Origin: Aplectana chamaeleonis
Taxonomy: Eukaryota; Nematoda; Chromadorea; Rhabditida; Cosmocercidae
Length of the DNA: 64,000 nt
Reading direction: 5' to 3'
NCBI GenBank assembly: GCA_029168955.1
Contig: JAPDOI010000064.1
Coordinates: forward strand, 744,001-808,000
Part shown: positions 11,951 to 24,844 of the stretch, piece by piece
Layout of the letters: every line of letters starts with the position of its first letter
How positions within the stretch are numbered: position 1 is the first letter of the stretch
Notes under the pieces: generated by a model
The model's database searches: none
What the model was told of the DNA's origin: nothing
Seen by the model: only the letters and a program-made list of their open reading frames with translations
Made by a program: the position numbers and the translations under genes

Positions 11951-12966
11951 GTTGGTTAGTCGCTCTCAGAGTAGAGGTCAAAGCAGAGAACGGTTGGTTA
12001 GCTCAAAAGATACTTGGAAAGGACCACTTCATCCGGCAATAGTCACCGTCCTCGAGTTTGGGTAGACTCTCACGATTCGCTAGTACGGGAGGGAAGAGCT
12101 GTGTGTGCTTTTGTGTATAGGAGAGACTTTTAGGACTTGAATTGGTACCTTCGCACTTACTATGTATTGACAACCTCACTATTTTCCAGGCTACCACTCA
12201 AGCTAGGTCAAAAAGCTATGCAGGTCAAACCCTTCCTTCATATTTACAGCACGTGCATATATAACCCAACCTGAACAGTATAAAGGGCAACTCTGATTTG
12301 AGGGGATGGTGAGAACAGTGTTGTATTGACGTCAGTTTCCGTTCCATATGCAACTATATGCGGGGTGTACCTTTTTGAAATGAAGGATTCGTAGAGATGG
12401 GCACTTGGAATTTTCGTCGTCGCCATTTTTGCCGTCTCAAGCAATCATTTGCGCTGTTGCTGTTGTTGATAATGTTGTTGACATTGCATATGTAGTGTTT
12501 TCTCCAGCAAATTAGCATAATACAGGACGGCATGGCGCCGCGCCAACAGCTTGACGCGAAAATTGCCTTCGCGCTGCGACCACGACGACAAACAGTGAAA
12601 CAAGCGTGACTTTTCACGACACTCGACGGCGCCACTTCAACTTTACTGAATTCTATTCTTATCGCCATCTTTGATGGGAGGAATGCTTCTCTACTTCGAG
12701 TTGTGATAAGAGGCCAAGGGTAGTCGTTGGTTCAGAAGGTGCGTTTAGGGCTCCATAGCTCTCTGGAGGAGATTGGACCAAAAAGCTGCAGAGCCGGATA
12801 GCTTTATCTATAGCGGTGTTTTTCACTTTGAGGACCGATGTGCTTTCGAAACACAGTCTCAACGCTTCACACGTGAACTCCTCCGAATTTAATTTAGCTT
12901 TAAGTAAAAAGACATTCGTCACAATTTTTACCACATGTAGTAATGTGTATCTCTACAACGTTCTCA
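11951..12966. other. No gene recognised
   Basis: Unique-looking sequence between the RTE copy and a TTAA MITE; no splice-bounded frame found. Confidence 0.4.
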
Positions 12967-12970
12967 TTAA

Positions 12971-13517
12971 AGGCAGTGGTCACGATGAAAAACGTTATCG
13001 AAAAAACTACAAAAATCAGCTTAGATCAAAAACAGCTGAAAACTATGAAGGTAGCGCGGTGAAAAACGGTCTACAAATAGAGTTTCTAGGGCCCAAAGAA
13101 GCTAGTTCGTGCACACGTGCACAGCGATGACGAAACAGATCGCAGTCTCATGCCGAGCAGTCAAAAATCATCGACATTCAGAGGACGAAATAAATGGAAA
13201 TTTAACGAATAAAAACAGTTGAATAATGAAAGCATCACTTCAGTCAATGTTTTTGACTAGATTTGTACATAAATTCGAAGGTTCATTGATTGACATTCAA
13301 TTTCAAGCTAGCTGATGTTCTTGATATAAGAGGTCATCGATGCCGATGATGTGGAGAGGGCTCGTCCACCATCAAAAGACAAGAAATTTCAGGTTCCAAA
13401 TTCGGCCCAAAACAGTGGTTTTTTCGCGATTTTTTCTTATAGGTCCTACTACTCGAGACCCAGGAAAGGATTTAGAGAGAAAAAGACGACAAGCATATTT
13501 GATCGCGACCACTGCCT
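12971..13517. mobile_element. TTAA MITE, GGTCACGAT family, copy 1
   Basis: Ends AGGCAGTGGTCACGATGAA and inverted AGGCAGTGGTCGCGATCAA, flanked on both sides by TTAA (12967-12970, 13518-13521). 547 bp, nearly identical along its length to 32015-32560, so both are recent. No coding capacity. Confidence 0.9.
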
Positions 13518-13600
13518 TTAACAGGGCGGTACAGGTGGTTGCGTGAAGTTGTCTTAACTATTTATTTGTTTGCTTGCATAATTGATTTACCTTCTATTTA

Positions 13601-13877
<277 letters not shown>

Positions 13878-14012
13878 ATTTGTTTATTTATTTTGTTATT
13901 TATTTGTTTGTTTATTTATTTTGTTTATTCTTATTTACTGAATCGTTTATTTATTTGTTTGTATAATTATTTTTCTGTTTATTTATTTATTTATTTTTTG
14001 GTTCACTAGTTA
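13878..14012 (+). repeat. TTTATTTG-rich low-complexity tract
   Basis: TTTATTTGTTTATTTATTTT-type sequence, a decayed extension of the TTTC microsatellite. Confidence 0.8.
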
Positions 14013-14159
14013 TGCGCTAAATTATCAATTCGTCATACTAAAAGTCCTCAGCATGATTTCAGTCTTCGTCTTAAAGGCAGCATACACGCTCGTAAACGTG
14101 ATTGAGATATCTACGGAAATAGAAATGGTATGGCCCATATGATGTTATACTTGGGCCAA

Positions 14160-14410
14160 ATCGAATGATCAAATCATCATCCGATTTAAAAAATTGACTT
14201 CGATTAAATCGACTAAGTCGACTATTCGGAAAGTGGAAAATCCGGCTAAATCGAAAAGACGATCATTCGAAAAAGGGCGATTTTCGGATAAGTCGAGAAG
14301 TCGATCATTCGAAATAGGGCGATTTTCGGATAAGTCGAGAAGTCGATAATTCGGAAAAGGGCGATTTTCGGATAAGTCGAGAATTCGATCATTCGAAAAG
14401 AGCCATATCC
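14160..14410 (+). repeat. Diverged TCGAAAAGTCGATCATTCG tandem repeat
   Basis: About six imperfect units of GGGCGATTTTCGGATAAGTC with AAGTCGATCATTCG, related to the 43-bp arrays at 31.6 and 37.7 kb but older. Confidence 0.7.
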
Positions 14411-15585
14411 GAATTATTCGAAATTTTTTTGCCGCTCTAAAGAGTACTTGGTATACTTGTTATTCGGGGATAATTCTTCGGATAATGGATCGAGTTAGAT
14501 ATTGCCGATTTCAATTTTTCCGGATATTGTTTCAATCCGGATATTGCGTTTTTTTTTTCAATATTTCGGATAATGGATATCCGCTCGGATATTTACGGAA
14601 CAAAGTTGAGGCAAAACGGTGAAAACTAAACCAGGCCATCAAGACAAGCCTTCGAAAACATCCATAATTGAGCAAACAGTAGTCCTTCATTGCATTCGCA
14701 GCATGTTCTTATACGAACATCAATCTTCAGAAATGCATATTGATATAAAAATATGAAAACAAATCTTCAATTACTCTATCGTCTTTGGGAGGCACAGTAT
14801 TATCGATACACATGTTTTTCAGAACAACTACCTATTAAGAAGTATGCAAAACGACTATACAAAAAACTGGTACACTGAATACCTAGCCATTTGGTCATCT
14901 CACTTGACCATGCCCATTATTCCGCGCCGCAACGACTTTCGATTTCGGAAGGAGGAGGAAACCCCTGGGTTAATGTACTAAATGTAACTGGGCTGGGTTA
15001 ACTGGGTTAATGTAATGTACAGATGGATAAAAAATCGAAGGCGGTGCGAAAAAGGGCGTGGCCGAATTTAACCGAATTCATTCGATTTTATCAAGATTAT
15101 CTGGAATTTCACCCGAATTTTATCCGATTTTATCAGAATTTTATCCTAATTTTTGACCCTTCGTATAATATAATGGATAATGGTATAGGATAATGGTTCG
15201 ATTCAGATAATGCCGATTTTGAATTTCCCGGATATTGCTTCCATTCTGATATCCGCTCTAGTATTCGAGAAGGAGTTGTTTGGATACTAATTATAGTACC
15301 TGGTTACTGAAAAAGATGTTGGAAATGCCAGCTACTCCATCTGGACACCTTTTTCTAATTTGCGTGTAATCAATGCACAATTTTTGTAGCCGCAGACAAA
15401 CATAATAGATGCCTTCTTCCTACTATCTAATTAGCTTTTTCTTATTTCTCCATGTGCGCAACGTTCAGTAAATTTTATACTGATTAAAGAGCTCATAAAA
15501 TTTTAAATAAAGGTGTCTGAATGGAAATGAAAATGGGGAAACTGTGGGCGAATTATACTGATCACCGAGAAGGAAAATCGTCATG
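14411..15585. repeat. Decayed AT-rich repeat sequence in composite element
   Basis: Contains degraded motifs of the CGAATATTCG family (GGATAATGGATATCCG, TTCGGATAATGG) and TATACTTGTTATTCGG. No gene seen. Confidence 0.5.
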
Positions 15586-15906
15586 TTAGAGGGGTCGTAC
15601 GCGTAAAAACCATAGGTGTTTTCATATTCTGTATAGCTTGGCCTCTCTAGTGAGAGAAAATGTCGGACGAGTCTCTAAAAAATCTTCATTTGTAAAGAAA
15701 AACCAGTTTAAATACACTGTAAAAATGACTTGAAGTTCGCGCCGAAATCGTTTTTGAAGTTTTCCTGCATGTGGAGTTTGGGCCATAGTTGTTTTAAAGT
15801 TGTTTGACAGTCCCATCATCATTCTATGAGAAAGTGGTAGATCATGGACCAGAAGTGCTAGATGATCGACCCCATAGCAACTTCCAGCTGGCCGTAGCTT
15901 TTTAAG

Positions 15907-16340
15907 GCAGTGTTCACGATAAATATCATATTCGAGTTCGACTCAAAAATGGGGTTGGTCGGTCGTGAGCTATCCAATAGTATTTACTAACAGCGGAGAA
16001 ATGTTTGTAACGTTCTGGGCGTGAACGAGCTTACGGGCCCTGCTAGTTTCCGCAAGTGCGCGCTAATGGCGAAATGTGCGCGAATCGAGCGGGCTGAACG
16101 TGGCGGAGTTCCTTGGCAATTCGCCATCGAAAACGTCCGCGGCGCCACAAAAAAACGTTCATCAGAACGGGGCGGGCGGGCTAAGAGCAGGCGTACTGGG
16201 CTAACAAAGTCATTTCGCCGTCGTTTTTATCGACTTCTGGCCCATTTTCGCTGCTTTTTTTACTCTGTCCCCTCTAGCATCTGCCAGCATAGTATTTCAT
16301 ACTAGAAACTTAAAAGCGGGATTCATCGTGAACACTGCTT
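15907..16340. mobile_element. MITE, GTTCACGAT family
   Basis: AGGCAGTGTTCACGATAAAT at the left and GATTCATCGTGAACACTGCT at the right; target degenerate. Lies inside the composite 14075-17493. Confidence 0.7.
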
Positions 16341-16499
16341 TTAGAAGCTGAAAAAGGTCTCGGCTGATATCTGAGCTAGGTAGGGGTGTCAGCTTGTGCG
16401 CTACATCGAGAACGTCGCGACGCATCCGCGCTCGCACGAGGAAAAGGGCCATCCTTATCAAAGCTCCGATCATACAGTCAGCGCAGATCGCACAGATAT

Positions 16500-16582
16500 T
16501 TTTCGTTCCTTGTTGTGCGTTAGCGCAAGCTCGGTGCCCGCATGTTATAACACGTGGCACCTAGTTTACACTAACCGTCTAT
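16500..16582. repeat. Diverged hairpin MITE (CGGCATGGATC family)
   Basis: GTTAGCGCAAGCTCGGTGCC and TGTTATAACACGTGGCACC correspond to the centre of 24904-25040. Confidence 0.5.
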
Positions 16583-16884
16583 AGGAACCGCCAAGTATTA
16601 GCACGATCCGAGCAGACTGTACACTCGTTGCCCCATACCTCGGTAAATTTAGGAGACTCGCTTTAGTTCCCAAGTGTTACTTCTCCGCCGTTGTTCCCCC
16701 GGACAATAGCCGTTAGACCCTGAAGCCAGCTTCCAAAATTATCGATTCTTTCATTTTTATTTAAAGACTTTCCTAAGTCACAAATAATTCAAAAATATGT
16801 AATGGAGCTGTTGCGGGAACGAAAAAGTTAGTTAGGCTGTCACATCTTCATATACCTTCTGAATCGCTGAATGGATGAGTAGAT

Positions 16885-17068
16885 AATTTTTAGTCGATTG
16901 AAAAAGTCGACTTTTTATTCGAAAAGTCGATCATTCGAAAAAGTGGGATTTTCGACTTATCCGAAAAAGTCGATCATTCAAAAAGTGGAAATTACGGCTA
17001 AATCGAAAGGTCGATCATTCGAAAAAGTGTAATTTTCGACTTATTCGAAAAGTCGATCATTTGAAAAA
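16885..17068 (+). repeat. Diverged TCGAAAAGTCGATCATTCG tandem repeat
   Basis: Four to five units (GAAAAAGTGGGATTTTCGAC with AAGTCGATCATTCG), same family as 14160-14410. Confidence 0.7.
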
Positions 17069-17086
17069 AATTCCAACTTGCCAAAG

Positions 17087-17438
17087 TATAGCCCATATTA
17101 CAATGCCTACGCATTTTGAAGTGTCAAAAACGACCCACAATGCCGCTACACGAGTTAGAAGTTGGCCCCGCTCTGTATTTTCACGCCCTCTGTATTTGCC
17201 CTTTTCCTGCAACGCAAGGTTGCTGGGTCATAGTCACCGTCGGTATCGTTGGTAAGTTGCCTAAGAAGTAAACCACACACGTCACAGACGGCGAAGATGG
17301 CCCAGCAACCCTGCGTTGGAGGAAAATGGCAAATACAGGGGCGTGAAAATACAGAGCGGGGCCAACTTCTAACTCATGTACCGGCGTTGTGGATCATTTT
17401 TGACACTTCAAAATGCGTAGGCTTTATGTTGTAAGCCA
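17087..17438. mobile_element. Foldback repeat inside the composite element
   Basis: Inverted arms of about 140 bp: left TGCCTACGCATTTTGAAGTG, right its complement, with GTATTTTCACGCCC and GCAACGCAAGGTTGCTGGG nearer the centre. Loop about 67 bp (17231-17297). Confidence 0.85.
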
Positions 17439-17869
17439 TACGGCTCGATCCACATCGTTATCCCAAACACGTTTACGAGCGTGTATGCTGCCTTTAATTA
17501 AGGGCAGCGTTCACGATGATCATCCTCGTTGACTTTCCACAGTGAAATGCAAGGCGAGAAGGATCCTAGGCTCCCAGTGTCGAAAGAACGGTAGAAAACG
17601 AGCCAGGAGCGGCAAAATAACGGCTGCAAACAAGCGTTTTGGTGTCCCAGACAAGCCCCGTGCTCCAGATCCGCCCTCTCGAAATTAACAAATGAAGACT
17701 CAGATTACAGGAATGATCAAGTCAAGGAAGTGCTGATAAGTGAGCTGATCGCTTATTTGCACTGACAGGTATCATCCTTCTAGCGGTCAATTCCTCCACG
17801 CTCAAAATTCAACGTAAACAAGAGAGGGCTTATTATGGCTTAAAAACGCGTCTTTCGTGTCTTTTTCAA

Positions 17870-18229
17870 AGGCAGTGTTCACGATAAAAAATGTATTTCA
17901 GTTTCCACTAGGAATGGGTAGTGGAGGGGCACTTTGTAACAAATGGATCGTGGGATGAGCTATGGTTTCCACTCATTAGCCCCGTTCTTCCCTTCATTCT
18001 CAACTTCTCTCTTTAGTCCGGTCAGCTCGCATACATCGGCTGCAAAAGACGGAACTTACAAGCCTCGGACAACTCGTCCACCACGTTTCCTCAGCTCAAT
18101 CTTTGAGCGACCATAACTCCGTTCCCAGAAGGTCTTGTACGATTTCAGAGACATCATTGGAATCAGCATGGGGTCATTTTCATGATAGGCGGAAAAACAG
18201 AAAAACGATTTTCATCGTGTACACTGCCT
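17870..18229. mobile_element. TTAA MITE, GTTCACGAT family, nested
   Basis: Ends AGGCAGTGTTCACGATAAAA and inverted AGGCAGTGTACACGATGAAA; TTAA at 18230-18233, TCAA at the left. 360 bp. Shares the ACTCCGTTC...GATTTCAGAGACATCATTGG core with CACAGTCC copies. Confidence 0.8.
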
Positions 18230-18233
18230 TTAA

Positions 18234-18407
18234 GCATGCCTTGGGGACAGGGTCTCTCTACACACCGAGGGAGGTGATGTCTGGCCTTTCGCGGCTCTGA
18301 TTCCACTCGGGACCACTTCGCTTGCATTGAGTGGCGTCACGTGTCGAGCTGCAAAAATGGGACAACTACTCCCCATGTGTGTAGAGAGCCCTGTCCCCAT
18401 GCCTTGC
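18234..18407. mobile_element. Small foldback element (GGGGACAGGG ends)
   Basis: GCCTTGGGGACAGGGTCTCT at the left and, inverted, GGCATGGGGACAGGGCTCTC at the right, arms about 35 bp. Abuts the TTAA that ends 17870-18229. Confidence 0.7.
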
Positions 18408-18478
18408 TATATAGGGCACCACCTTCCGTAAACCCTGGAGATGTCGGAAGTGAAATTTATCGTGAACACCGCTCTTAG

Positions 18479-18937
18479 AGGCATCGTACGCGCAAGAAAC
18501 CGTATATAATTTTTTTCATGTTTTTGTGTAGCTTTGCCTCTCTAGTGAACGAAAATGTCGAAGGCGCCGATGAAAAACTTCCAATTTTAAAGAAAATTCA
18601 TTCGGAATGCATTGTAAATACGAATTCAAATTTCGCGCCAAAATCGTTTTTGAGGTTTTTCTGCGTTTGGAGGCCTCGTCACTGTTATTTTCGATTTTTT
18701 CTACATGTGGAGTTTGTGCCGTAACTGTTTCTCATGTTGTTTGCCGGTAGGATCTACATCCTAAGAAAAAGTGCTAGATGACTGGTGAGAACTGGTGGCG
18801 GACCCTCATCTTCAATCTCTTCCAACCTCATAACCCTAGGTTTTTGAAGCGCTAAAACTTACCGGTGTGATCTACTGGGCTCATTCATGAAATTGAGCCC
18901 TAAAAATAGAAACTGATTTTCAGCGCGAACGATGCCT
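18479..18937. mobile_element. TTAA-type MITE, ATCGTACGCG family
   Basis: AGGCATCGTACGCGCAAGAA and inverted AGGCATCGTTCGCGCTGAAA, 459 bp, flanked by TTAG and TTAA. The TTAG (18475-18478) is also the right flank of the previous element. A related left part is at 15590-15830. Confidence 0.75.
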
Positions 18938-19144
18938 TTAACGAGGACGGTTGAAAATCTGATAATATGTACTCTGAAACCAAACTTCTTTTCTGTGGGT
19001 TGGACGGGGTTCGTCACAAAAATCCTTGCGTTCTGCAATAGTATCTCAGGTTTTTTTTTCATATAGGGGAGTTCGTTGCACATGCGGGAGAGGAGGAAGG
19101 GGACGGACGGTTCAGAAATGTGGTGTAACCAGGAGAGGTCTGTT

Positions 19145-19320
19145 TTGTTTTTTTATTTATCTGTTCACTTGACTATTGATTTTTAGTTTGTCATTTGTCA
19201 GTTTATTTATATAATTATATATCTAATTATTTATTCAATTATTTATTTATTCATTCAATCGCTCATTCATTCGCTCCTTCATTCATTCAATCAATTATTT
19301 GCTTATTTAATCACTTACAA
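19145..19320 (+). repeat. TTTATT/ATTC low-complexity tract
   Basis: Runs such as ATTATTTATTCAATTATTTA and CATTCATTCGCTCCTTCATT. Confidence 0.75.
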
Positions 19321-19618
19321 CTATTTACGCATGTGTTGTGACTGAATATGCACATTAATGCTAACGGCCGACCCCCACGTGCCCGGGCACCTTTTGCCTC
19401 GCACATGTGCAGCACACTTTGCCTTATGACCCGCCGCTAAAATTTAAGTGGCTAGAACCACATAGAATTCAGCTTTTTACTTACACTGGTAAAAACTGAA
19501 TGAATTGTGTCGCAAAACAGAAGAAATTATTAAGTCAACCATGGAATTGCCATTTCGCCCACGTCTTGTGCTAGATTTACGAGTTTTGACGTTTTCTCTA
19601 CACCTCCTTGCCCTCACC

Positions 19619-19902
19619 TACCCTCGATGCCCGAGCAGTTCGCAGGGAGGAGCTTGGCCGCCCGGTGCTTGCGTTGCGGATCGTTTCGATAAGAGGCGTA
19701 CGAGCGGCCGTGTGGTGTTCCGGCCCCAGCCCGGGCACCTGATGATCGATGCGCTGATGGCCGTCACCGCATTGATTACCAGGTGCCCGGGCTGGGGCCG
19801 GAACACCACGCGGCCACCCGTTCACCTCTTATCAAAACGAGCCGCAACGCAGGTATCGGGCGGCCAAGCTCCTCCCTACGAGCTGCTCGGGCATCGAGGG
19901 TA
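19619..19902. mobile_element. GC-rich foldback element with 123-bp arms
   Basis: TACCCTCGATGCCCGAGCAG starts the left arm (19619-19741); the right arm (19780-19902) is its complement with about 10% mismatch; loop 38 bp. TA at both outer ends. The two-strand frames here mirror each other. Confidence 0.9.
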
Positions 19903-21483
19903 CAAACTCAAGCTTACGCACACGTCGTGCCAACTTCATCACTTGGCTCAAAATTAGCAAGACGTATTTCTCAGGAAACATTAATCGAGTGGTGAAAAAA
20001 GTGTGCAGCCTTGGAGAAACCAACTAGTATTCTTCATTCTTTTCCTGCCTTCACCCTTGTGCTCAGTCCAATACATACATATGTATGTACCTGCGACATT
20101 CTTTTAACAGTGGATAGCAAGAATCTTCCTAGTGATTACCAAAAAGGACTCATGGGGAGGGGTTTGGGCCCTACTGAAGAGTTTCTCGAAAATTCATGGA
20201 GAAGCCATACTTTCCTGAAAACAACTTCTGTAAAGCTTTTTTTGACAGGTTAAGCAGCAGTATTGAACTTTATTACAGTGGCCGGACACACCATTACCGA
20301 AGTAGGCACTCGGGAGGGGCCTTTCGGATCCTTAAAGCTTTAGGATCATTCAGAAGAAAGTCTTGACCCAAGTTGATGGCGACTGAGTTTTACCGTGCAG
20401 ATCATGTGTGGAAGATCTTTCATTTCATCCTCACAACCAGGCGCTTCCTCCTTATCAACGAGGCACGTGAGATCAGCTAGACAGTTCGCGTTCCGAGTTT
20501 TCTTTCCTTTTTTATAAAACTCCTCGGTCAACAGTTAAACTGTTCACATTGCATTTTTATATAAGCCTGTAATTTTCAGAAGATTGGATATTATGTACAT
20601 TTCAGAATTGTCAGCTAATAAATTGACAGCGAAGCCTGTTACAAGTTGTGTGTATGTAATGACCCTTCGCGTTCGGTCGGTAAGCTGTAAACTGACGCAA
20701 ACGCTTGCAAAAACTGCCAGATTTTTGGTGCAATCGAGGAAGTGCCAAGTATCTAACTTTAGTCCACTATGACATCTTGACTACTGAACAAATGAATTAT
20801 CAGGCAGTGCGAGCTGCAGAGAAAAAAAACTAGCCATTTAACTTCATATACATCAGCATAAAACCTAAACTAGCTGAAATCAAATAACAATACGTGCTGG
20901 ATCTGATTAATACTGCACACAAAAAAAAGAATTCTTGTCCTCACAGGAGTCATCTTTGTTTTCCTTAGAGTGAGAAGTAATGCCTGATCTAGTGGGATCT
21001 AGTTTTGCATCCATTTCCCATAATCGTGTAATTTCAGGATCGCAATGAGAAAAAAATTCGAACATTTTTGCGAACTTTGTTCATCTCAAGAGCATGTATG
21101 ACCTGCCCAAAAAAGTAATTTTATTAATGAGCTTAGGTGAGTTTCTTCGCTCGAGTAGGCCTTCGTTTGCGATCGAAGTTTCACAGATCGATGGTGCTGC
21201 GAACGCCTCCCGGATCGCCTCAAGTGGTCACTGCCCGCCCATTCTCTAGGCTGGAACTTGCGAAAGGACTATATGCACACTCATTATCGGAGCAAGGTTA
21301 GCATCAGGGATATGCGGAACCTCTTTTTGAAAACAGAAAACAGAAAATCCAGTTTCACAGAAAACCGAAAAAAAATTATCCAAAAACGGTCATACGAGAT
21401 TTTGCACAGCATTGAACCTTTTTGTTCATTTTCAAGTGACAATTTGCTCAATTTCCAAAACCCAACCGTTGACCTGAGCTGGG
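19903..21483. other. No gene recognised
   Basis: AT-rich, with short frames only and no repeat ends recognised. Confidence 0.4.
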
Positions 21484-21593
21484 ATTCATGAACGGCAAAC
21501 TTTGGGCTACGGTTGGGTTTGCCGCGGAAATAGCACGCATTCTCTGGAGGCAAACCCAACCGTAGCCCATGCTTTGCGTACATTAATCCCAGC
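21484..21593. mobile_element. Small foldback element
   Basis: GGGCTACGGTTGGGTTTGCC and its complement around a 30-base loop, with weaker outer pairing GGGATTCATGAACG. Confidence 0.75.
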
Positions 21594-22613
21594 CCAGATC
21601 AAGAAGTATAGATCCCTAAGAAGTGCAGATTATAGGCACGAAGAGATGGAAAATGTTCTTCCAACCTTTCTTCCCCAGGTTCTTCCTCTAGTACAAGAGA
21701 CCACACGCATAATATCTATGCGCAAGGAGTAAGTTGATGCAGTCGCGGTGAACTTTCCCTTCCCTGATATGCATAATTTGACACTGATTTTGGGATAAGA
21801 GCTGTTTTGAACGCTGTACTACTCCTCGCTGCCAGAGGTCACGCGTGTACCGCATGGCTTTGCGTTTCGAGTATAAATGGCCTGAAGGGTCGCTCGCTCC
21901 ACCGGTGTCTGCTGGTATCTCTGTGAAGATTTCATCATCTGTCTACATAGTAGCTTCACCATAAATTTCTTTGCGCTTCATCTTATTTGAATTCTGTAGC
22001 ATCTTGCGGTGATAAGGGTTAAGTTACGTATTTAAAGTTAACGTGCATGGCGTAGTTGGATCCGCTCTTTGCCCCATTCGACCGAATCGGTGGCGCTAGA
22101 GTATTATTCTCTCTGTTCAGGTGTTGAAAGTATTCAAATTTGAGCGACACGCCAATGCGGGTATAACAAGTGAGCGTTGAGTAGTTTCAATGGCTTTTGT
22201 TTGTATACAGTAACATTGTAGTTTCTGCATCATTTGACTAGGTACCACCTGAGGAATTCATCTACGGCAAGCCTCTGTGAAGGGTAAGACACTATAAGAT
22301 AAAGATAAGGACTCGGCTTCCTGAATCCCTAGAGAATTGATCGTTGTATTTACAGAGACTCGCATGCTTATTGGTCTATTTAGTGGCTTGCAGGTCAGCC
22401 TACATTGCACTTATTGTCTTCATCCCCAAACAAGAATCTGCTACCGATTCAGCGACCCTGTAGAGATAGTAGATTAGTTTCATCTTGGCGAGGGCTGAGC
22501 CCGACCGTGTACAGCGAACAGCATCGCCTCCTGCCACCACGGATGAGTAATTACCATAGCAGGATAAAAAGTTTAGCTGGGGGGACTATAGAGGACCCGA
22601 GTTAAATTTACCC
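21594..22613. other. No gene recognised
   Basis: Contains GTATAAATGG at 21870, promoter-like but without a supported gene. Confidence 0.35.
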
Positions 22614-22617
22614 TTAA

Positions 22618-23102
22618 AGGCACAGTCCAGCCTTGAAATCGTTTTCCTGTTCTTCTACCTATCTTGGAAACTGTCCCACGCTTATTCCAATGGTGTCTCT
22701 GGAATCGTAAAAGACCCCCTATGAACAGAGTTATGGCCTCTCGCAAATCGAGCGGCGAAAGCATGCATAAAGGAGGAGTTGTCCGAGGCTTGTAACTTCG
22801 GTAATTTGCAACCGATGTATGCGAGCGGCACTGAATGGAGAGAGAGGCTGAGAATGAAGAGAAGAACGGGGATATTGATCAAAAATCATCGCTCAATTTG
22901 TCACTGTTGAGCTCGAAAGTTTGTAAAAGGGGCTTGTCAAAGTGGCTCCCGATGTGGGCGCCCCAGGGTGGCTTCCTCTTATATCTCGCTTACTCGGAGG
23001 AATCGAGGGCGCTCAGCTCACTAGGCAGGTATTATATAGGGTGGGCCTACTTCACAATTATGTAGAAATGTTGGATTTCATCCCTGAGCTTGGACTGTGC
23101 CT
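22618..23102. mobile_element. TTAA MITE, CACAGTCC family, complete copy
   Basis: Ends AGGCACAGTCCAGCCTTGAA and inverted AGGCACAGTCCAAGCTCAGG; TTAA at 22614-22617 and 23103-23106. 485 bp. Confidence 0.88.
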
Positions 23103-23106
23103 TTAA

Positions 23107-24844
23107 CCTAATGGCTTCACTCTGGTGAATCCGGCCTCTTTTCTCTCATGCAATCTTCACTTGCTACTATGGTTCGCATGAGGCGGAGAAGGCCCCGCAG
23201 GCAGTCAACTGGAAGTAAGCACTTGGGCGAATGGGATAATGCCGTTATTATTACAATCAATCCTCGAATTCATAAGCCTCGGTAATGAAAGAAGTCCAAT
23301 AAAATATTGGCCGCTACGTCATCCATTGGTTCGCGTTGGTCGTTGTGGTCATGAATAGGTCGAACTCTGAGGCGTCGTTTATGTATGATGGGAATTTAGG
23401 AGCGTAGTTGAAGGCAGCGAATTCGAGTGGTGACGTCAGATACCTCTTAGAAATTCGGCCTCGCATATTTCATCTTCTTTCCATTGCATACACGTAGGCA
23501 TTGAGGAAAAAAAAAGAATGCCGCAATTCAATTTAGGCATTCAGATTTTGGCCTTGTAGGTACTTGCTTGCTCTCAATCGCGTACCCATAAGTTTTCCGT
23601 ATACTTTCTGTTCAGCTCCGTCATAGTACATGAAGTACTTAGCGAATTCGTCGGCTATGTACGTTTTACACATACATAAATACTCCTTAGTAAATGAAAG
23701 AGAAGTCGAATGTTCTCTTCGTTCAGATATATTGCTTTCTCTCTCTAAGTCATCGTTCATTGCATTCACTTGGCACTTATCGGTGATCCTTATCCCTGAA
23801 TAAATTTCCCGGGAAACTGCGTAGAATTCCGAGGATCACTTGAAGAACCACCGCAACATTCATCATTACCTTCGAGTTCTGAGCACTCAACCAGATTTTA
23901 GTACGTTATTGACGATACTCTGTTCTGATGAATCGTCAATTTCGTTAATTCTGGACGCGAGGAGTAGAAGCGTGAAGAAGGTTTTGGATGATCACTTTTG
24001 ATTACGCTTCTTTATGCCATGAATTGCATACATTTTTCTTTGGAGATGAAAGTGGGTTTCGGAAAAGGGTGGTGGACACCAAAGTAAACAGATTGCCTTA
24101 GATTGCGTTGAAACTCTAGAGTATGTTTCGAGTACACCTCATTATCATGAAATTGAATCAGTGCGAAGCACAGATTTATATTAACGCCATCCGTTTACAG
24201 ATTTTTTACGAACTTCTCCTGAATTAGTTTCTTAATTCAATTGGTAGGAATGACACTAGCCCCCTATCCTCTTGATGACAGCTACTTATCTCCCTGCGCG
24301 ACATTTTTTTTTGTCAGGGACGAAACATTAAACGATTACAGCCACGAAATACGCTCCTTGTTTCCGGCTGACCAGGTTTCCCTTCCCTAAAAAACTGCCC
24401 CTAACGATTGCATATTTGAAAACAAGACCTGGTGAGATTAAATCTCATCAGTTATAATACATTTCTCGAGCTAGAGCCGTTGAAATAAGCTTCTTGACTT
24501 ACCAGTCAACTTCTTATTCTCAAGTGCCAAGTTGAGGCAAAGTGGCCTTTTTTGGATCAAGAAGTGTGTTTTTTGTCTGCTTGTGGTGTTTTTTCTAGGC
24601 CTAGGGTACCAGACCTTCCATAGACTGTCCAACACCTTGAAACGGAAAATTAAAAAGGACAAAAAAGAAAAGAAAGTTGAACCCCTTAATACAAAGGAGG
24701 CGAAACAAGCATTACGCGGACTTTACATAATCTCAAAATTTCCTCAAGAAAATTTGAACGCAGAAACCATATAGGACAAGTTGTGTCATGTGGCCTTATC
24801 TACTCAGTAAATCTCCTTTGTGTGCAACCCAGCCATCAATGCTA
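23107..24844. other. No gene recognised
   Basis: Unique-looking AT-rich sequence; frames here lack start codons or splice context. Confidence 0.4.

Larger units (their letters stand above)
14075..17493. mobile_element. Composite TTAA element, ACACGCTCG family ends
   Basis: AGGCAGCATACACGCTCGTA at the left and the same inverted at the right, with TTAA at 14071-14074 and 17494-17497. At 3.4 kb it is far larger than its relatives (about 500 bp) because it holds other repeats: diverged 43-bp repeat arrays, a GTTCACGAT MITE and a foldback. The outer ends could also belong to two broken copies. Confidence 0.6.
17502..18474. mobile_element. Outer GTTCACGAT-family element carrying two inserts
   Basis: Left GGGCAGCGTTCACGATGATC, right inverted end AATTTATCGTGAACACCGCT. 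Between them sit 17870-18229 and 18234-18407. It begins at the TTAA next to the end of the previous element. Confidence 0.55.

Noticed and set aside
19505..20023. Frames on both strands around 19.6-20.0 kb
   Set aside because: Mirror-image translations of the palindrome at 19619-19902.
21860..21930. TATA-like GTATAAATGG followed by GC-rich sequence, as in a promoter
   Set aside because: No supported gene starts downstream.
24532..24774. 80-residue frame with a hydrophobic segment and a Lys-rich tail
   Set aside because: It opens at TTG with no ATG, and there are no homologous or splice signals. Probably chance.
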